From Neurospora tetrasperma FGSC 2508 (lineage: Eukaryota; Ascomycota; Sordariomycetes; Sordariales; Sordariaceae), in NCBI RefSeq assembly GCF_000213175.1, contig NW_009799102.1, forward strand, positions 1,404,534 through 1,468,533: a stretch of DNA of 64,000 bases, written 5' to 3'. A program made the translations under genes and the position numbers. This document shows, one piece after another, positions 37,308 through 49,368 of the stretch (position 1 is the first letter of the stretch; every line of letters begins with the position of its first letter). The notes beneath the pieces are model-generated. The model was not told the origin of the DNA. It was given only the letters and a program-made list of their open reading frames with translations, and made no database searches.

Positions 37308-39799
37308 CTAATCCGAGATCCTCCAGTTATCGAACCACTTCATGTACTTGTACTGCTGGTTCGGGCCGACCATTCCCCAGCTGATGGGCATGAAGAAGAT
37401 GTAAAGCCCAATAACTGTCGCATAGAGGATACCATAGGCAATGCCCTGGGTAAGCTTGCTCTTGGCTCTGAGGAACCAGTCAGCAAGGAAACCGAAGCAG
37501 AGGATGGCGAAGTAGAGCGCCGGGTAATAGTGATGGACGTAGGTGACACGGCCCATGACGATGAAGGGCAAGTAGTGGAGGAACCAGCCGATGACAGGGT
37601 AGACTCCGGCGTAGTGGATCTGGTCAATGCCGTCCTGGCCGAGCTCCTTGTAGCCACGCTGCCAGCGGAGAGTGTACCAAACAACAAGAAGGCCAAATAC
37701 TCCAAGAGCGGCAGTGGAGCCCCAGTAGACGAGAGGATTGCCAAGCAGGAAATACTTGACAGTCTTGTCATCCCAGCTGCACATTCTCAAGCCAACGTGA
37801 AGAATAGGCCACTGCCACCATTGGGAAGCCAAATCGTCCTGCTTGTCAGGATCGGGAACAAGAGCGTTGTTCGAGGTCATCATGGCAACGTTCTGTCACG
37901 CAGGTTAGGAGGATTTCCTAGAAGCAGATGGGAACGGAGATACATACCAAGTGAATGAAGTCCTGAAGGAATTGACTCTTGTACTGACCGGGTTCAGCAG
38001 GAGGCACTGGTGTCTGTTAGCAGAAGGAACAAAGCCACCCTCAATTACGGGTCAAACTTACGCTTGGGGTTAGTATGGGACTCGACGTTCCAGTGAGTGT
38101 AGGTGTCACGAGGGTTGTTGGTCTTGGTGCAGGTAGTCTCGATCTGCTTGAAACCCCACTGGGGAAGATTGACGGTTCCAGCGCGGAGGTAGCATCCCAA
38201 AACCTCGTGCTTCAAGCGGAAGGCAGTGGTGAGAGTGCGGATCTTGGAGCGATCGCGAGAATTGGTATCCTTGACGACCTCAATCTTCCAGTGGTCCTTC
38301 TCATCACCAACGGTAAGGTTGCCATAGCAAGAAACCTCCTTGTCGCTCTTGGTCATGGGAGCGGGGATCTCGTGGGAGTGGAGGTTGCGGCCGGTCTGGG
38401 CATGGATAAGGCGAACGGTGCTGCCATCACCAATGTAACGAATCTCGTCAGAGTTCTCGTCATAAGCCTGCTCCCTGCGGTTAGGGTAGAAGAACCAGTC
38501 GTTGTTGGCATCCTTGTGGTGATAGCAGGTCACTTGTTGTTGGTTAGAACCCTCAGGGTAGGTCTGAACGTGACTGTGAAGCAGGCCACCACCATAGCCC
38601 ATGTTCTTGATGGTCACGCGGGAGCCGATAGCAAGCTCCAAAGGGCTGTCCCTGCCAACCTCAGTGCCTCTCAAGTTAGCCTGGAAGAGCGAGGGCATCT
38701 GGGCATCGCCGGGGCCGGAGTTGGTCAAAACCCAGAAGTGGATGGCAAAGCTCAAAAGGTAAACCGCAAAGGGCAAGATAATGAGGCAGCTGACGCGAGC
38801 GGCAACATGGGCAGCAAGAACCTTGACGGGCATCTTGGTATCGCCGAACTTGTTCCAGAGGTCCTCAATGGTGTAGAGACCGACCAGAGCGGTAACGAAG
38901 AGTCCAACCCACTTGACGCTGCAGACAAAGCCGATGCTGAGACCAGTCAGGAACAACCAGAAGGCCCACTCAGGCGTGAAGCTCTTCTTGCGTAGGTTAT
39001 GGAACTTGGCCCAGCACAAAGTGGTGGCCACGGTACCGAAGAGGAGCATAGAATCGAGGAGGATGAAGCGGCTGATGGTGGTGTACGAGTTCTCGCAAAG
39101 AACCATGAGAGTGACGAGCCAGACGGCAGGGAGCTTGAAGTGAAGCGCCTTGGCGGTAAAGTAGGCCAGGGGAACGCACACGGCACCCCAAAAAGCGTTG
39201 AACTGGCGCATGAAGGTGTAGTTGATTTCCTCGGGATAAGTCTCGCCGGACTTGAACTCGAAAGATCCATTGTAGCCCGCAAGCAATCCGCTCAGACCAA
39301 CGAGGAGCTTTCCGGCAGGAGGGTGAACATCGAAGTAGAATTCGCGCTTGAGGTAATGGCTACCAAACTTTCCGAAACTGTACGTTGTATCGTGTTAGCT
39401 AGCCTCGCAATCTATGGGGTCTGGATAGGCGGGTGTGCTTACTGAGCTTCGTCCCATGTCACGATGGGGGAAAGACCAATCTGCCAGAAACGCGTAAAGA
39501 AAGCCAGGAACGTGAAGACGACGGGGGCAACGATCCACTCCCAGCTCGCAATACAATCAAGGAAGCTCTGCTCCTAAAATACAGATGTTGATTAGCATGG
39601 ATAAGGTGTAAGATTGGGTCACAGGCTAGCTACGGACCTTCTTCACGGGAACCAGAGCCTTCTTCTTATCCTCGGGCTGGGGCTTTTCGGTAGCAGTAGG
39701 AGCGACTGGAGGAATGTTGCGTCTCCGGGCCGCATCTCCAAAGGGATCGGCACCGGAGGCCGTGGTGGCTCGCTCGGAGCCATCCGTCGGGGTCGCCAT
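37308..39799 (-). CDS. pmt2: Dolichyl-phosphate-mannose-protein mannosyltransferase, PMT2 family
   Basis: Transfers mannose from dolichyl-phosphate mannose to Ser/Thr of proteins in the ER lumen; PMT2 members work as heterodimers with PMT1 members (family knowledge). Five exons (39799-39638, 39573-39443, 39377-38062, 38006-37948, 37892-37308) give 750 residues. Introns are 64, 65, 55 and 55 nt, all GT-AG. The N-terminus is hydrophilic, with MATPTDGSERATTASGADPF. The catalytic acidic loop is TWDEAHFGKFGSHYLKREFY (about 92-111), followed by the PMT2-type FDVHPPAGKLLVGLSG. Many membrane segments and a luminal loop with three MIR repeats (about 335-510, for example GGGLLHSHVQTYPEGSNQQQ) follow. 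The C-terminal transmembrane block includes GWFLHYLPFIVMGRVTYVHHY. The second junction falls inside the DEAHF motif, which fixes that splice site. Confidence 0.96.
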
Positions 39800-41251
39800 G
39801 GTGCAAGTTCGCTCAAGGGAGCTTCAGAGTGTCTAGATCGATCGTGGGCGTGGAGGAAGAGATATCAATCTAATCGGGGATCGCTTAGGCCGTAGGTGGT
39901 AGTTTGATGGCAAGGCCGATCATGGAAGAGAAAGAGATGGATTTAACGAGAGTGTAGAACGGACGCGTGGCAGTATAGTTAACGAAGTGTGTGGTGTAGA
40001 GGGACAAGGCGCTAAGAATATATAACAAGAGGGGGGAACCGTGGGCCTTTGTCAGAGAAGAGGATCCTCGAAGTCAGCAAGGTACCTTTGTTCCCAGCTG
40101 ATGCTTGGAGGTTTAAACGTCAGGCAACGAACAGGAAAGTGGGCGTGAAGATCAATGGTCCGGAAAAGGTCGAAGCCCAAACAATCGACGATGTGCCGCC
40201 GAAAGGAGAACACGATTGCGTTCGGGAAGGTTGAAATGGAGGGGTGAGAAGGAAACAAAGGGGGCTGCCGGGTGTGGCTGAAAGCTCGTCCTTGAAAGAC
40301 GAAACTGAAATGGGGTGGAGAAGAAGATGACTAGAGGAGGAAAAGTAAGTAGGTAGAGGAGAAGAAGGAGGAGGAGCTGCAGTGCTGCAGAAGCCTCGAG
40401 ACTGGACACTTTTTCGACTCGTAAAAACACCGGGACATGACCAAAAAGGGAGGATGCATTCCGTCCGGGCCTGTCTCGTTGATGGACACTTGTTCTTCGT
40501 GGCCTCTTGGTTCCATGGGGCCCGCAGTCCGCCGCAGGCGCAGCGTTACAGGTGGTGAAGTTGCATCTGATTGGCCAGCGAGCCACATCGGCCAGGGCCG
40601 TTCGTTCACTTTTGTGGGGTGCCATTTCACTGGGCTGACGGGACCCTGGCGAGACTCCAGGGCATGACGGGATGCACTAAAGAATGCGGCCCTGCTGAAC
40701 CAGAGTGATGGATCTCCCGGATCGACGGGAGAGCTCGGGAGGGCTTCAAGAGCTCCGGGGCGTTTCATCGGCCATTTTCACTTGAAGAGGATTTCCATGT
40801 GAACGAACCTAAACTCTGAGGTGATTGTTGAGCCGCCACAAACCTGGTGTTGTATCATATCTGTCTCTACGGCATTTTGTCGGGCATAAGGACACTGGGC
40901 TGTTGCATCTTGCTTCTGTATTCCAAGGCTTGGATCCCTCGTAGAGCTATAACAATTGCAGCTTCCCCCTCACAATTCTAGGCTTGGTTTCAGCTGCACC
41001 GTGCCTTCCAGATGCACCAACATATCCATGCTCCTTTAGGCTGTGATCTACCAATTGAAGTGGAAGGAAGGCCTGCAAACGAATGGTGGTTGGCTATTCT
41101 GCCGAAGCCCAAGTAACAGCGAAAAGAAAAGAACACCGACATCATCCACGCACCATATGTAGGTTTTGGGTTTTGTTTACTTCCCCTGAAAATCGAGGTC
41201 CCACTGTCCAATCAGCCTTGAAAGTATTTCGATCCCATCGCCTTTGGCCTG
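39800..41251. promoter_or_regulatory. Intergenic region: pmt2 promoter and 3' side of the next gene
   Basis: About 1.45 kb without a supported gene. The first ~500 bp, upstream of pmt2, should be promoter and leader. It contains GA/GGA-rich stretches near 40330-40375. Confidence 0.55.
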
Positions 41252-42004
41252 TCAGTACAAAGAAATAAATCTTTCCGTCAACAAGATCGGGCTTCGAATA
41301 AACTTGATCGCTTCATTTGTCCATGCTCCCTCCTTGTCCGTTCCAACGCCTTGGAAATGGTATGTCTTTTCCGCATCCAACCCCAACGTCTTTGCTGCTG
41401 GCCTCATCCCACCCTCCTTCACCTCACCCCCTTGAGCGTGGTCGATTTCGCCGTCCAATGATACCGTCTCGACCTCCAAGGCAACATGAAATTCTCCCCG
41501 CTTAGTAAAGAAGTCGCCCTTCAACCTCGCAATCGTTCTCCACTGCCCTTTCCCTCCACCCTCCTGAATCTCAAAGACCGTCGGACCATAGTCAAGCTCA
41601 AAGGTGCTCAGATTTCTCATGGTCAGCGTGACCTTCCTTTCCTCCCGATCCACATCCTTGATCAGGACTGGGAGCCCGTTCATCCCCAACACATGGATAT
41701 CCTTGTTGTACCCACACTGCGCTGTCGTCCCAAACGGGCCCTTGAGATGGGCCTCGCCATTGCGGAGATGGTACACCAATTTCTCCTTGTGAGTGAGGTC
41801 CGATAAGAGCTGCAGCCAGATGGACATGTCGGTGACGTGGATGGTCTGGTCGTAAAAGTGCACGTCGGTGCCGTTGAAGCGCGTCTTCGTCTGGGGCAGC
41901 TGCACCTTGCCGAAGGGCCGGTCGAGGTAGACGAGGTCGACAAGCATGGCGTCGACCACGGAACCGACCGGGCCGGTGGCGGTTACTTGGTATTCTACCG
42001 ACAT
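41252..42004 (-). CDS. Unrecognised fungal protein, possibly DUF3712-like
   Basis: An open frame of 250 codons from MSVEYQVTATGPVGS to the stop at 41252. I do not recognise the gene with certainty. The sequence is beta-strand-like throughout: alternating hydrophobic segments such as VTLTMRNLSTFELDYGPTVF and a motif with Lys-Asp before a glycine-rich turn (NKDIHVLGMNGLPVLIKDV). This resembles fungal DUF3712/LEA-like beta-sandwich proteins, but without their usual membrane anchor. No signal peptide or transmembrane helix is evident. Upstream, two good introns (42331-42249 and 42092-42015) point to spliced 5' exons; splicing the second would put an ATG at 42193 in frame and add 37 residues. I keep the shorter start because the extension has no domain-like character. 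Confidence 0.6.
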   Translation of the reverse strand: MSVEYQVTATGPVGSVVDAMLVDLVYLDRPFGKVQLPQTKTRFNGTDVHFYDQTIHVTDMSIWLQLLSDLTHKEKLVYHLRNGEAHLKGPFGTTAQCGYNKDIHVLGMNGLPVLIKDVDREERKVTLTMRNLSTFELDYGPTVFEIQEGGGKGQWRTIARLKGDFFTKRGEFHVALEVETVSLDGEIDHAQGGEVKEGGMRPAAKTLGLDAEKTYHFQGVGTDKEGAWTNEAIKFIRSPILLTERFISLY

Positions 42005-42331
42005 GCTGAAACTACTGTTTGTGGTTACGAGGAAAAGAATTGTCAGTCAAGGTCGCGGAAAAGGTGAGATTTGATATGGGGCGTAGACTAACTCAGCTGT
42101 ACACTTCACTATCCTGACGAGCATGATCTCCAGTCGCGAGTCGTTGACCAGACACCGAACTACGCTATCCATGGAGGGCGAATGTTGAATCATGTCTATC
42201 TGGCACAGACTGTTTTCAACCTCAGCTCTGTTGGGTAGTCTTGATCATCTGTTAGATAAGAGCAGTAACGGTCAGCCATCCTTGGGCTCAAATTCATGCA
42301 TATGATGAAGTGTTGAAGAGTCCTTACTCAC
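42005..42331 (-). other. Probable spliced 5' leader of the 41252-42004 gene (two introns)
   Basis: On the minus strand, GTGAGT at 42331 pairs with TCTAACAG ending at 42249 (83 nt), and GTTAGT at 42092 pairs with CAAACAG ending at 42015 (78 nt, GACTGAC branch). The intervening exon, 42248-42093, contains short upstream ATGs as well as the possible in-frame start at 42193. Confidence 0.5.
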
Positions 42332-43393
42332 CTGCTAGCTCGGCAACAAGACAGCCAAGTCACTGAAAAGGGTATGAATCCTTTCACACAACAGACTCAT
42401 ACAACCTATGAAAGTTTATGGGGGATATAGAGAGATCAGAGCTGAAGAAGAAAAGACGGTGAACATACATGTAAAGATAGATATTGGACAGTCTGATTTT
42501 GACGAAGCACTGGGTAGTTCATCTACCGACAGCAAAAGACTAGTACACCACATGGGAACTTCATGTTGGGACGGGGTCTCTACTCCCTTATAATGAATGA
42601 CCATCTTGAATTGACAAGGGGAGTGACACGAGGCCACCGGGCGAGACAAAACCGAGATGGATGCTGTGGGTAAATCGTGCTCGTGGTTCCCTGCCGGAAG
42701 GCGGCCGCGATCCTAGCAGCAAAATAATGAGACTATTTGACCTAGTCGGCGATAATACCGGCGCAGCATCGCAGGCACGGACGCACGGCAAGTCGCGAAA
42801 TGGAGATGTCGGGTTCTCGACCTATCCGGAAGTCGTTCCGTGGGGCTGCTATGCGGGGTCGGCGCGCAAGAATGGGCTAGACCCGATTCCGGCTGCGTAA
42901 AAGAGTCCTTCGTCCAGGATGCTCTGTTTCAATGTCCATTATTAGGGAACCGGGGATCGGGGCCCGGAGACCTGGGAGGGAGCCATGGCTGTTATGTACG
43001 GAGTATCGTCGATCACAGATCTGATACCGATGATTGAGGGGGGACGAGCTCAGCTGTCCGGGTGCCAGGAGCGTCAATCCATCGAGGAGTGAAGAACGGT
43101 GTCAGACATAAAAGCTGATGAGAAACACCTCTTGGCTCGGCCATATGCTTGGCGTCGCACATATCGAGATGGCATCAGCGATCGGCCTGACCCTCGTTGG
43201 AGCCTCCCCCTCCCCCCCACCCTCCTTTTCCCCAAACGCCCCAGTTGACCCAGCTAGCCGGGACGGTCCCAAAATGCTCCTGCTTGGTGGTATTTGACAT
43301 GAATTTCCCAAAATACTTGTACATATGATATACACAACCCAAACGATGTCCCTTTCTCTTTTTCCATACATACGGTGGTGGCTAGCGCATGAC
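42332..43393. other. Intergenic region without a supported gene
   Basis: About 1.06 kb: promoter of the unrecognised gene on the left, 3' side of mrp49 on the right. GC-rich around 42650-43060, with C-runs near 43200-43235. No RNA gene or repeat was recognised. Confidence 0.5.
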
Positions 43394-44248
43394 TTATGCG
43401 GAAGCAGCCTTGATGGACTGGGCGTCGCTCATGGCCTTGGCCAACATAGCCTTCTCTCTCTTCTTCGCATCGTTCATCTTCCTGATGCGCTCGCGGTCAA
43501 TCTCGGACCTCCTATGAAGGTCCTCGAACTCGCGGAACTCCTCCTCGTCCTTGGCCGTCGGCTGAACTGCAACGGCACCAGTCTTGTCCAGAAATTCCTT
43601 AAGGATAACGGACGAGTTGCGGTTCTTCATGTCGATTGTGACTATCCTCTCGCCCTGGGCAGGTTTAGGGGCTGGAGATGAACCGTCGGCAGAGGACGTG
43701 GGGAATGGAGTCGAAGAGGGCTTAGCATCCTTGTCGTCGCGGAAGTAGATGGTCATGACGGCGGGACCCTTCTGGTCGGTTGTCCTGTTGATCACTATGG
43801 GGACCGCGGGATTCCAGTACTTGAGCTTGGGGAGGTTTTCTCTCCAGAACTTCCTGCAAAAACAAGGCCATTAGTTGGTTGCCGAGCACGCTGTAGGAGT
43901 CTGCGCGAACCTAGGACCCATGTGGCCTTCCTCTATCCTGTGAGCAAACTGCATGTGCACCTTGGTGACCTCCTTGGGGAGGAGGGCAGCCCCCGGCCCG
44001 GCGCGAATGTTCAAGAGCTGAAGCCGCACGTCAGCATTGTCATGATGGTCGCGGTAGTGAAGACGAGGTGCCGAACATGTTGCGCATGCGCTGTCGTGAA
44101 GGTGAGGTGGTTCAAGTTGTGATCGTATTTACCTTCTGTAGTGGTTGTTAGCATTAGCTATTAGTTATACTCTTTGTGGTTGGTTGGCCTTGACCTAGAG
44201 GATACTCACTTCCCTGACGACATTGAGACGCCGAATAACGCCGACCAT
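43394..44248 (-). CDS. mrp49: Mitochondrial large-subunit ribosomal protein Mrp49 (mL61)
   Basis: Structural protein of the fungal mitochondrial large ribosomal subunit, with an L51/S25/CI-B8-type thioredoxin-like fold (family knowledge). The inferred exons are 44248-44210, a 3-nt exon 44135-44133, 44017-43911 and 43853-43394, giving 202 residues. It starts MVGVIRRLNVVRE; the core contains LLNIRAGPGAALLPKEVTKV, EEGHMGPR and KFWRENLPKLKYWNPAVPIV, followed by INRTTDQKGPAVMTIYF, all characteristic of Mrp49. The C-terminal third is charged and helical (EFREFEDLHRRSEIDRERIR). The 3-nt exon AAG supplies a Lys that aligns with homologues by recollection; without it the frame is unchanged and one residue is lost. 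The protein lacks a long presequence, as usual for this family. It is transcribed divergently from gep3. Confidence 0.88.
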
Positions 44249-44847
44249 TTTGAATACTGTCGAGCCGGAGAGGTTGCTGCAGTGGGCACGAGCAAACAAA
44301 GGTGCGTTTACTGGGGACAGTTCCTGAGAGATAGGCCTAGGCGGGACTTGGAGATTGGAGTCGCAGTTCGGGTCAACACTGCACTCACCGAGCGACGACC
44401 TCAACGCCATGCCGCGACATGGGCCCGTCGATTTTTTGCCGGCCCGTCAACGCTCTTGGAGCACTCACCGCCCGGCATCATTGCCTGCCGGAAGCCCAAT
44501 CGCAGAGTGTGGGGCCCAAGAAGTCCCGCGACCTGAGTGCCAATTGAAACGACGGGGCATTTGCAAAGACCCACTAAAAAGTTCGGTCGCAACGAAGCCG
44601 AGTCGAATGGAAGGGTTCGATATGATTTGGGACGCTGGTGGAAGAGCGGCGAGGTCCAGGAGCATTGGTCCCCATTTGTTTCTTTCCCTCCGGTGTTCAT
44701 CAGATGAAATCGTCAGGCAGAGTTTTGGACCCCAATCAACTACCTACTAATTTAGGCCGGCGGAACTTTTAGGTTTCTGGATATCTTTACTCATCCACCC
44801 TCACGACAGTCTCATAGAGCTGCAACGGCCAACCCGAGAACGACGTC
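44249..44847. promoter_or_regulatory. Shared divergent promoter of mrp49 and gep3
   Basis: 599 bp between the two start codons, both genes being nuclear genes for mitochondrial translation or biogenesis. The region must contain both promoters; I cannot point to specific factor sites. Confidence 0.65.
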
Positions 44848-47196
44848 ATGCCATTACAACCCGGGCGCACCCTCAGTTCCAGGTGGCTGTCCAGAGCCTT
44901 CTGTCTCGACCGATGTACCACGACCTCGAACGCAGCGGCCAAGCTTCCTCTTTATCTCTGTCCTGCCTTCCGACCAGTCGCGAACATCGGCCAAAGCCCT
45001 CGTCGCTCTAACCACGCTATCCCCTCGATTCAATGCCGAAGACTTCATACTGAACCAAGCCCCGAGGCTCATACCCCGACCGAACCTCTTCACGCCGAGA
45101 AAGAGCCAATACGAACCCTCCCGATTCAGTGTACAGGCTGCGGAGCTCTGTCACAAACGACAGTTCCAGAACAAGCAGGCTACTTTGACCTGTCGCGCAA
45201 GGCTGTGAAGGAATATTTGGGCCTCATCGAACCAGAGAAAAGAAAAGTCATACGCAGTTCAGATCGGGTCATTGAAGATGTGCTCAAGAACATTGATATG
45301 GAGGAACTGGAACGGAGAGGTGTTGACCTGAAGTCTTTGCTGCCTAGAGACTACCAAGCAAACAAGACGTCCCCCGAACCCGAGGGTCCTCCCCACCCTC
45401 CCCTTTGCGATCGCTGCCACGAATTGATCCATCACCGCAAGGGCAACTCCATCTTCCATCCCGGCATTGACTCTCTCAGAGCCACCATCGAAGAATCGCC
45501 ATACAAATACAACCATGTGTACCACGTTGTTGACGCCGCTGACTTCCCCATGTCCCTGATTCCCAAGCTCGAGCGACTAGTGGGCACCCTGCCAATTCGG
45601 TCGAGGAACAGAAGAGCAAAGTCCGAGACATGGCATGCCGGTCGCCAGATAAACTTGAGCTTCATTATCACCAGATCGGATCTGCTTGCGCCCAAAAAGG
45701 AGCAGGTGGATAGGCTGAAGCCATACTTGGTCGAGACATTGCGCCAAGCGCTCGGCCGAATTGGCAATAGGGTCAGACTCGGCAACGTCGTGTGTGTCAG
45801 CGCACGTCGGAATTGGTGGACAAAGGAACTCAAGGAAGAGATCTTTGAGCATGGCGGTGCCAACTGGATGGTTGGGCGGGTAAACGTAGGCAAGAGCCGG
45901 CTCTTCCACGATATCTTCCCTCAGGGTCGCATGAACTGGCAAGAAAATCAAAAGCTTCCTGTTCTCCCCGCCTTTCGCAATAATAACATCACATACGGCA
46001 AGTTGGACGAGGGCGATGATGCCCTCCTCCCGCCCGCCCAGCCAGAAACTAACTATCCAGCCATGCCCATCGTTTCTGACCTACCAGGTACCACCGCCTC
46101 TCCAGTCCGCGTCCCCTTCGGCAACGGCAAGGGCGAACTAATCGACCTACCCGGTCTATCTCGCGGCGACCTGGAACTTTACATCAAGCCCGAGAAGCGT
46201 GCTGATCTCGTCATGAAGATGCGTGTTATCCCTGAGCAGGCCGTCCTCAAGCCCGGTCAATCCCTGCTGGTCGGTGGCTTCATCCGCATCACGCCCAAGA
46301 CCCCAGACGTCACCTTCCTCGCCTACTCCTTCACGCCCATCGAGGCGCATGTTACGGGAACCGAAAAAGCCATTGCGGTGCAAGAACTGCGGGAGGACAG
46401 GCCCAACGTGGAGAACATTGCGCTCCCCGAGACGGCCGAGAAGATCAAGCATGCCGGCTCGTTTGCGCTCAAGTACGACGTGACGAAGCAGCGCAGCGGG
46501 CCGTTGACGAGGAAGAACGCCTGCGGGTTCAAGGTTGATAGCCTGCCGTTCCGTGTGCTGTCGATTGACATCCTGATCGAGGGTGTCGGATGGGTGGAGG
46601 TTGTCGCGCAGGTCAGGGCCAAGAGTTTGCAGTACAACCCGTACAGAGACGAGCAGCCTGAGGAGGAAATCGAAATGGAAGAAGAGGAAACTCCCGAAAC
46701 TATGAACACGAACGAAACTGTAAAGAAGGAAGAATACTGGACCGATCCCCTTCCATCCCCTTCCAAATCCAGAAAGTCCTCTTCCGCCTTCCAAGATCCC
46801 TTCCGACTAGACCACCTCGATCTTTCCGACCCCAACGACGAACCCAAGCCCAAGCCTAAACCTGCACCTAAGTCGGAAGACGAAGAGGACCCACTGGCCC
46901 CGCCCCGTCTTAAAGACGCAGAAGTAGTAGAAGAGACGGAAGAGGAATACAAGCAGAGGAAAAAGAAGGAAGACGAGGAAGAAGAAATCAAGCTCAACTG
47001 GCCCATCATCGATGTCTACAGCCCCGAAGGCAAGTTCATCGGGTCTAGACCGCCTATGGGCGCATGGCTGTTGAACGAACCCAAGTCGGATGGCAGAAAG
47101 AGGCCGAGGAAGGCTATGAAGGGTGTTAAGAAAGAGAAGAAGAGGATGGCTAGGGAGAAGCTTGCTACTGCTGCTGGTAGTGGTGGTGGTCAGTGA
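44848..47196 (+). CDS. gep3: Gep3-type mitochondrial GTPase-like protein (genetic interactor of prohibitin 3)
   Basis: A single exon of 782 residues. The first ~75 residues are rich in Arg and Ser and nearly free of acids, a mitochondrial targeting sequence. A zinc-binding pair follows: CTGCGA (about residue 96) and CDRCHELIHH (about 187), as in YqeH-type circularly permuted GTPases. The G motifs come in permuted order: TRSD (G4) near 272, SARR (G5-like), then NVGKSRLFHDIFP (P-loop, about 345), SDLPGTTASPV and IDLPGLSRGDL. These proteins are linked to mitochondrial small-subunit ribosome assembly (family knowledge). The C-terminal ~160 residues are highly charged (EEEIEMEEEE and a PKPKPKPAPK stretch), longer than in yeast Gep3, and end in a basic RKRPRKAMKGVKKEKKR tail. 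An AATAAA at 47411-47416 could serve polyadenylation. Confidence 0.93.
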   Translation: MPLQPGRTLSSRWLSRAFCLDRCTTTSNAAAKLPLYLCPAFRPVANIGQSPRRSNHAIPSIQCRRLHTEPSPEAHTPTEPLHAEKEPIRTLPIQCTGCGALSQTTVPEQAGYFDLSRKAVKEYLGLIEPEKRKVIRSSDRVIEDVLKNIDMEELERRGVDLKSLLPRDYQANKTSPEPEGPPHPPLCDRCHELIHHRKGNSIFHPGIDSLRATIEESPYKYNHVYHVVDAADFPMSLIPKLERLVGTLPIRSRNRRAKSETWHAGRQINLSFIITRSDLLAPKKEQVDRLKPYLVETLRQALGRIGNRVRLGNVVCVSARRNWWTKELKEEIFEHGGANWMVGRVNVGKSRLFHDIFPQGRMNWQENQKLPVLPAFRNNNITYGKLDEGDDALLPPAQPETNYPAMPIVSDLPGTTASPVRVPFGNGKGELIDLPGLSRGDLELYIKPEKRADLVMKMRVIPEQAVLKPGQSLLVGGFIRITPKTPDVTFLAYSFTPIEAHVTGTEKAIAVQELREDRPNVENIALPETAEKIKHAGSFALKYDVTKQRSGPLTRKNACGFKVDSLPFRVLSIDILIEGVGWVEVVAQVRAKSLQYNPYRDEQPEEEIEMEEEETPETMNTNETVKKEEYWTDPLPSPSKSRKSSSAFQDPFRLDHLDLSDPNDEPKPKPKPAPKSEDEEDPLAPPRLKDAEVVEETEEEYKQRKKKEDEEEEIKLNWPIIDVYSPEGKFIGSRPPMGAWLLNEPKSDGRKRPRKAMKGVKKEKKRMAREKLATAAGSGGGQ

Positions 47197-47738
47197 GTGA
47201 GTAGTTAGAGGTAAAAGAGCAGAACTAGTAGATGGTTGGATGGATTGGGTTGCGGGTGTGGATGTATGATAAGGTATGGAAGATAAGGAGCGTGTGTCTT
47301 TTTCTGGTTATCCCCGATCATAAGGTACCCAAAAGGCGTTTTACTACGGAATGGATATAGACAAAGAGTAGATGGAATGAGATACCTAGGAACACATCTA
47401 AGCTATGCGCAATAAATGAATGCAAAAAGCATGTTTTTGGCTCTTTCGAGACACCCTTTTCGTCTGTTATTGTGCGAAATTGTGGTCCTCAAAATGGAAG
47501 TCATTCAAATTACCTGCATACACAGTAGTATACTCTAGTTACCATTAAATTCTGACCAAGGACACTTGGGCGAACCTATCCGATTGGCAATTTTGGCTTG
47601 ACGCCTAAACTTTCAATCAGTAATTACATTCCCAGACACTTCATTGCGGCCCAACAACATTTGCAAAGGGGGAATAAGTTATTCTGTCGCTATCAATTCA
47701 AAAGAACAACGCTTTCCCAAATCTCAAAGGGGTATCAC
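47197..47738. other. Convergent 3' region between gep3 and the sulfhydrylase gene
   Basis: About 540 bp of AT-rich sequence between facing stop codons, with one AATAAA at 47411-47416 on the gep3 strand. No gene was seen. Confidence 0.6.

Positions 47739-49368
<1,630 letters not shown>

Noticed and set aside
38075-38995. 306-codon plus-strand frame opposite pmt2
   Set aside because: Antisense shadow; the sense strand carries clear PMT and MIR motifs.
40840-40860. CCTGGTGTTGTAT resembling the end of fungal 5S rRNA
   Set aside because: The match is only about 13 nt and nothing upstream resembles the 5S internal control region.
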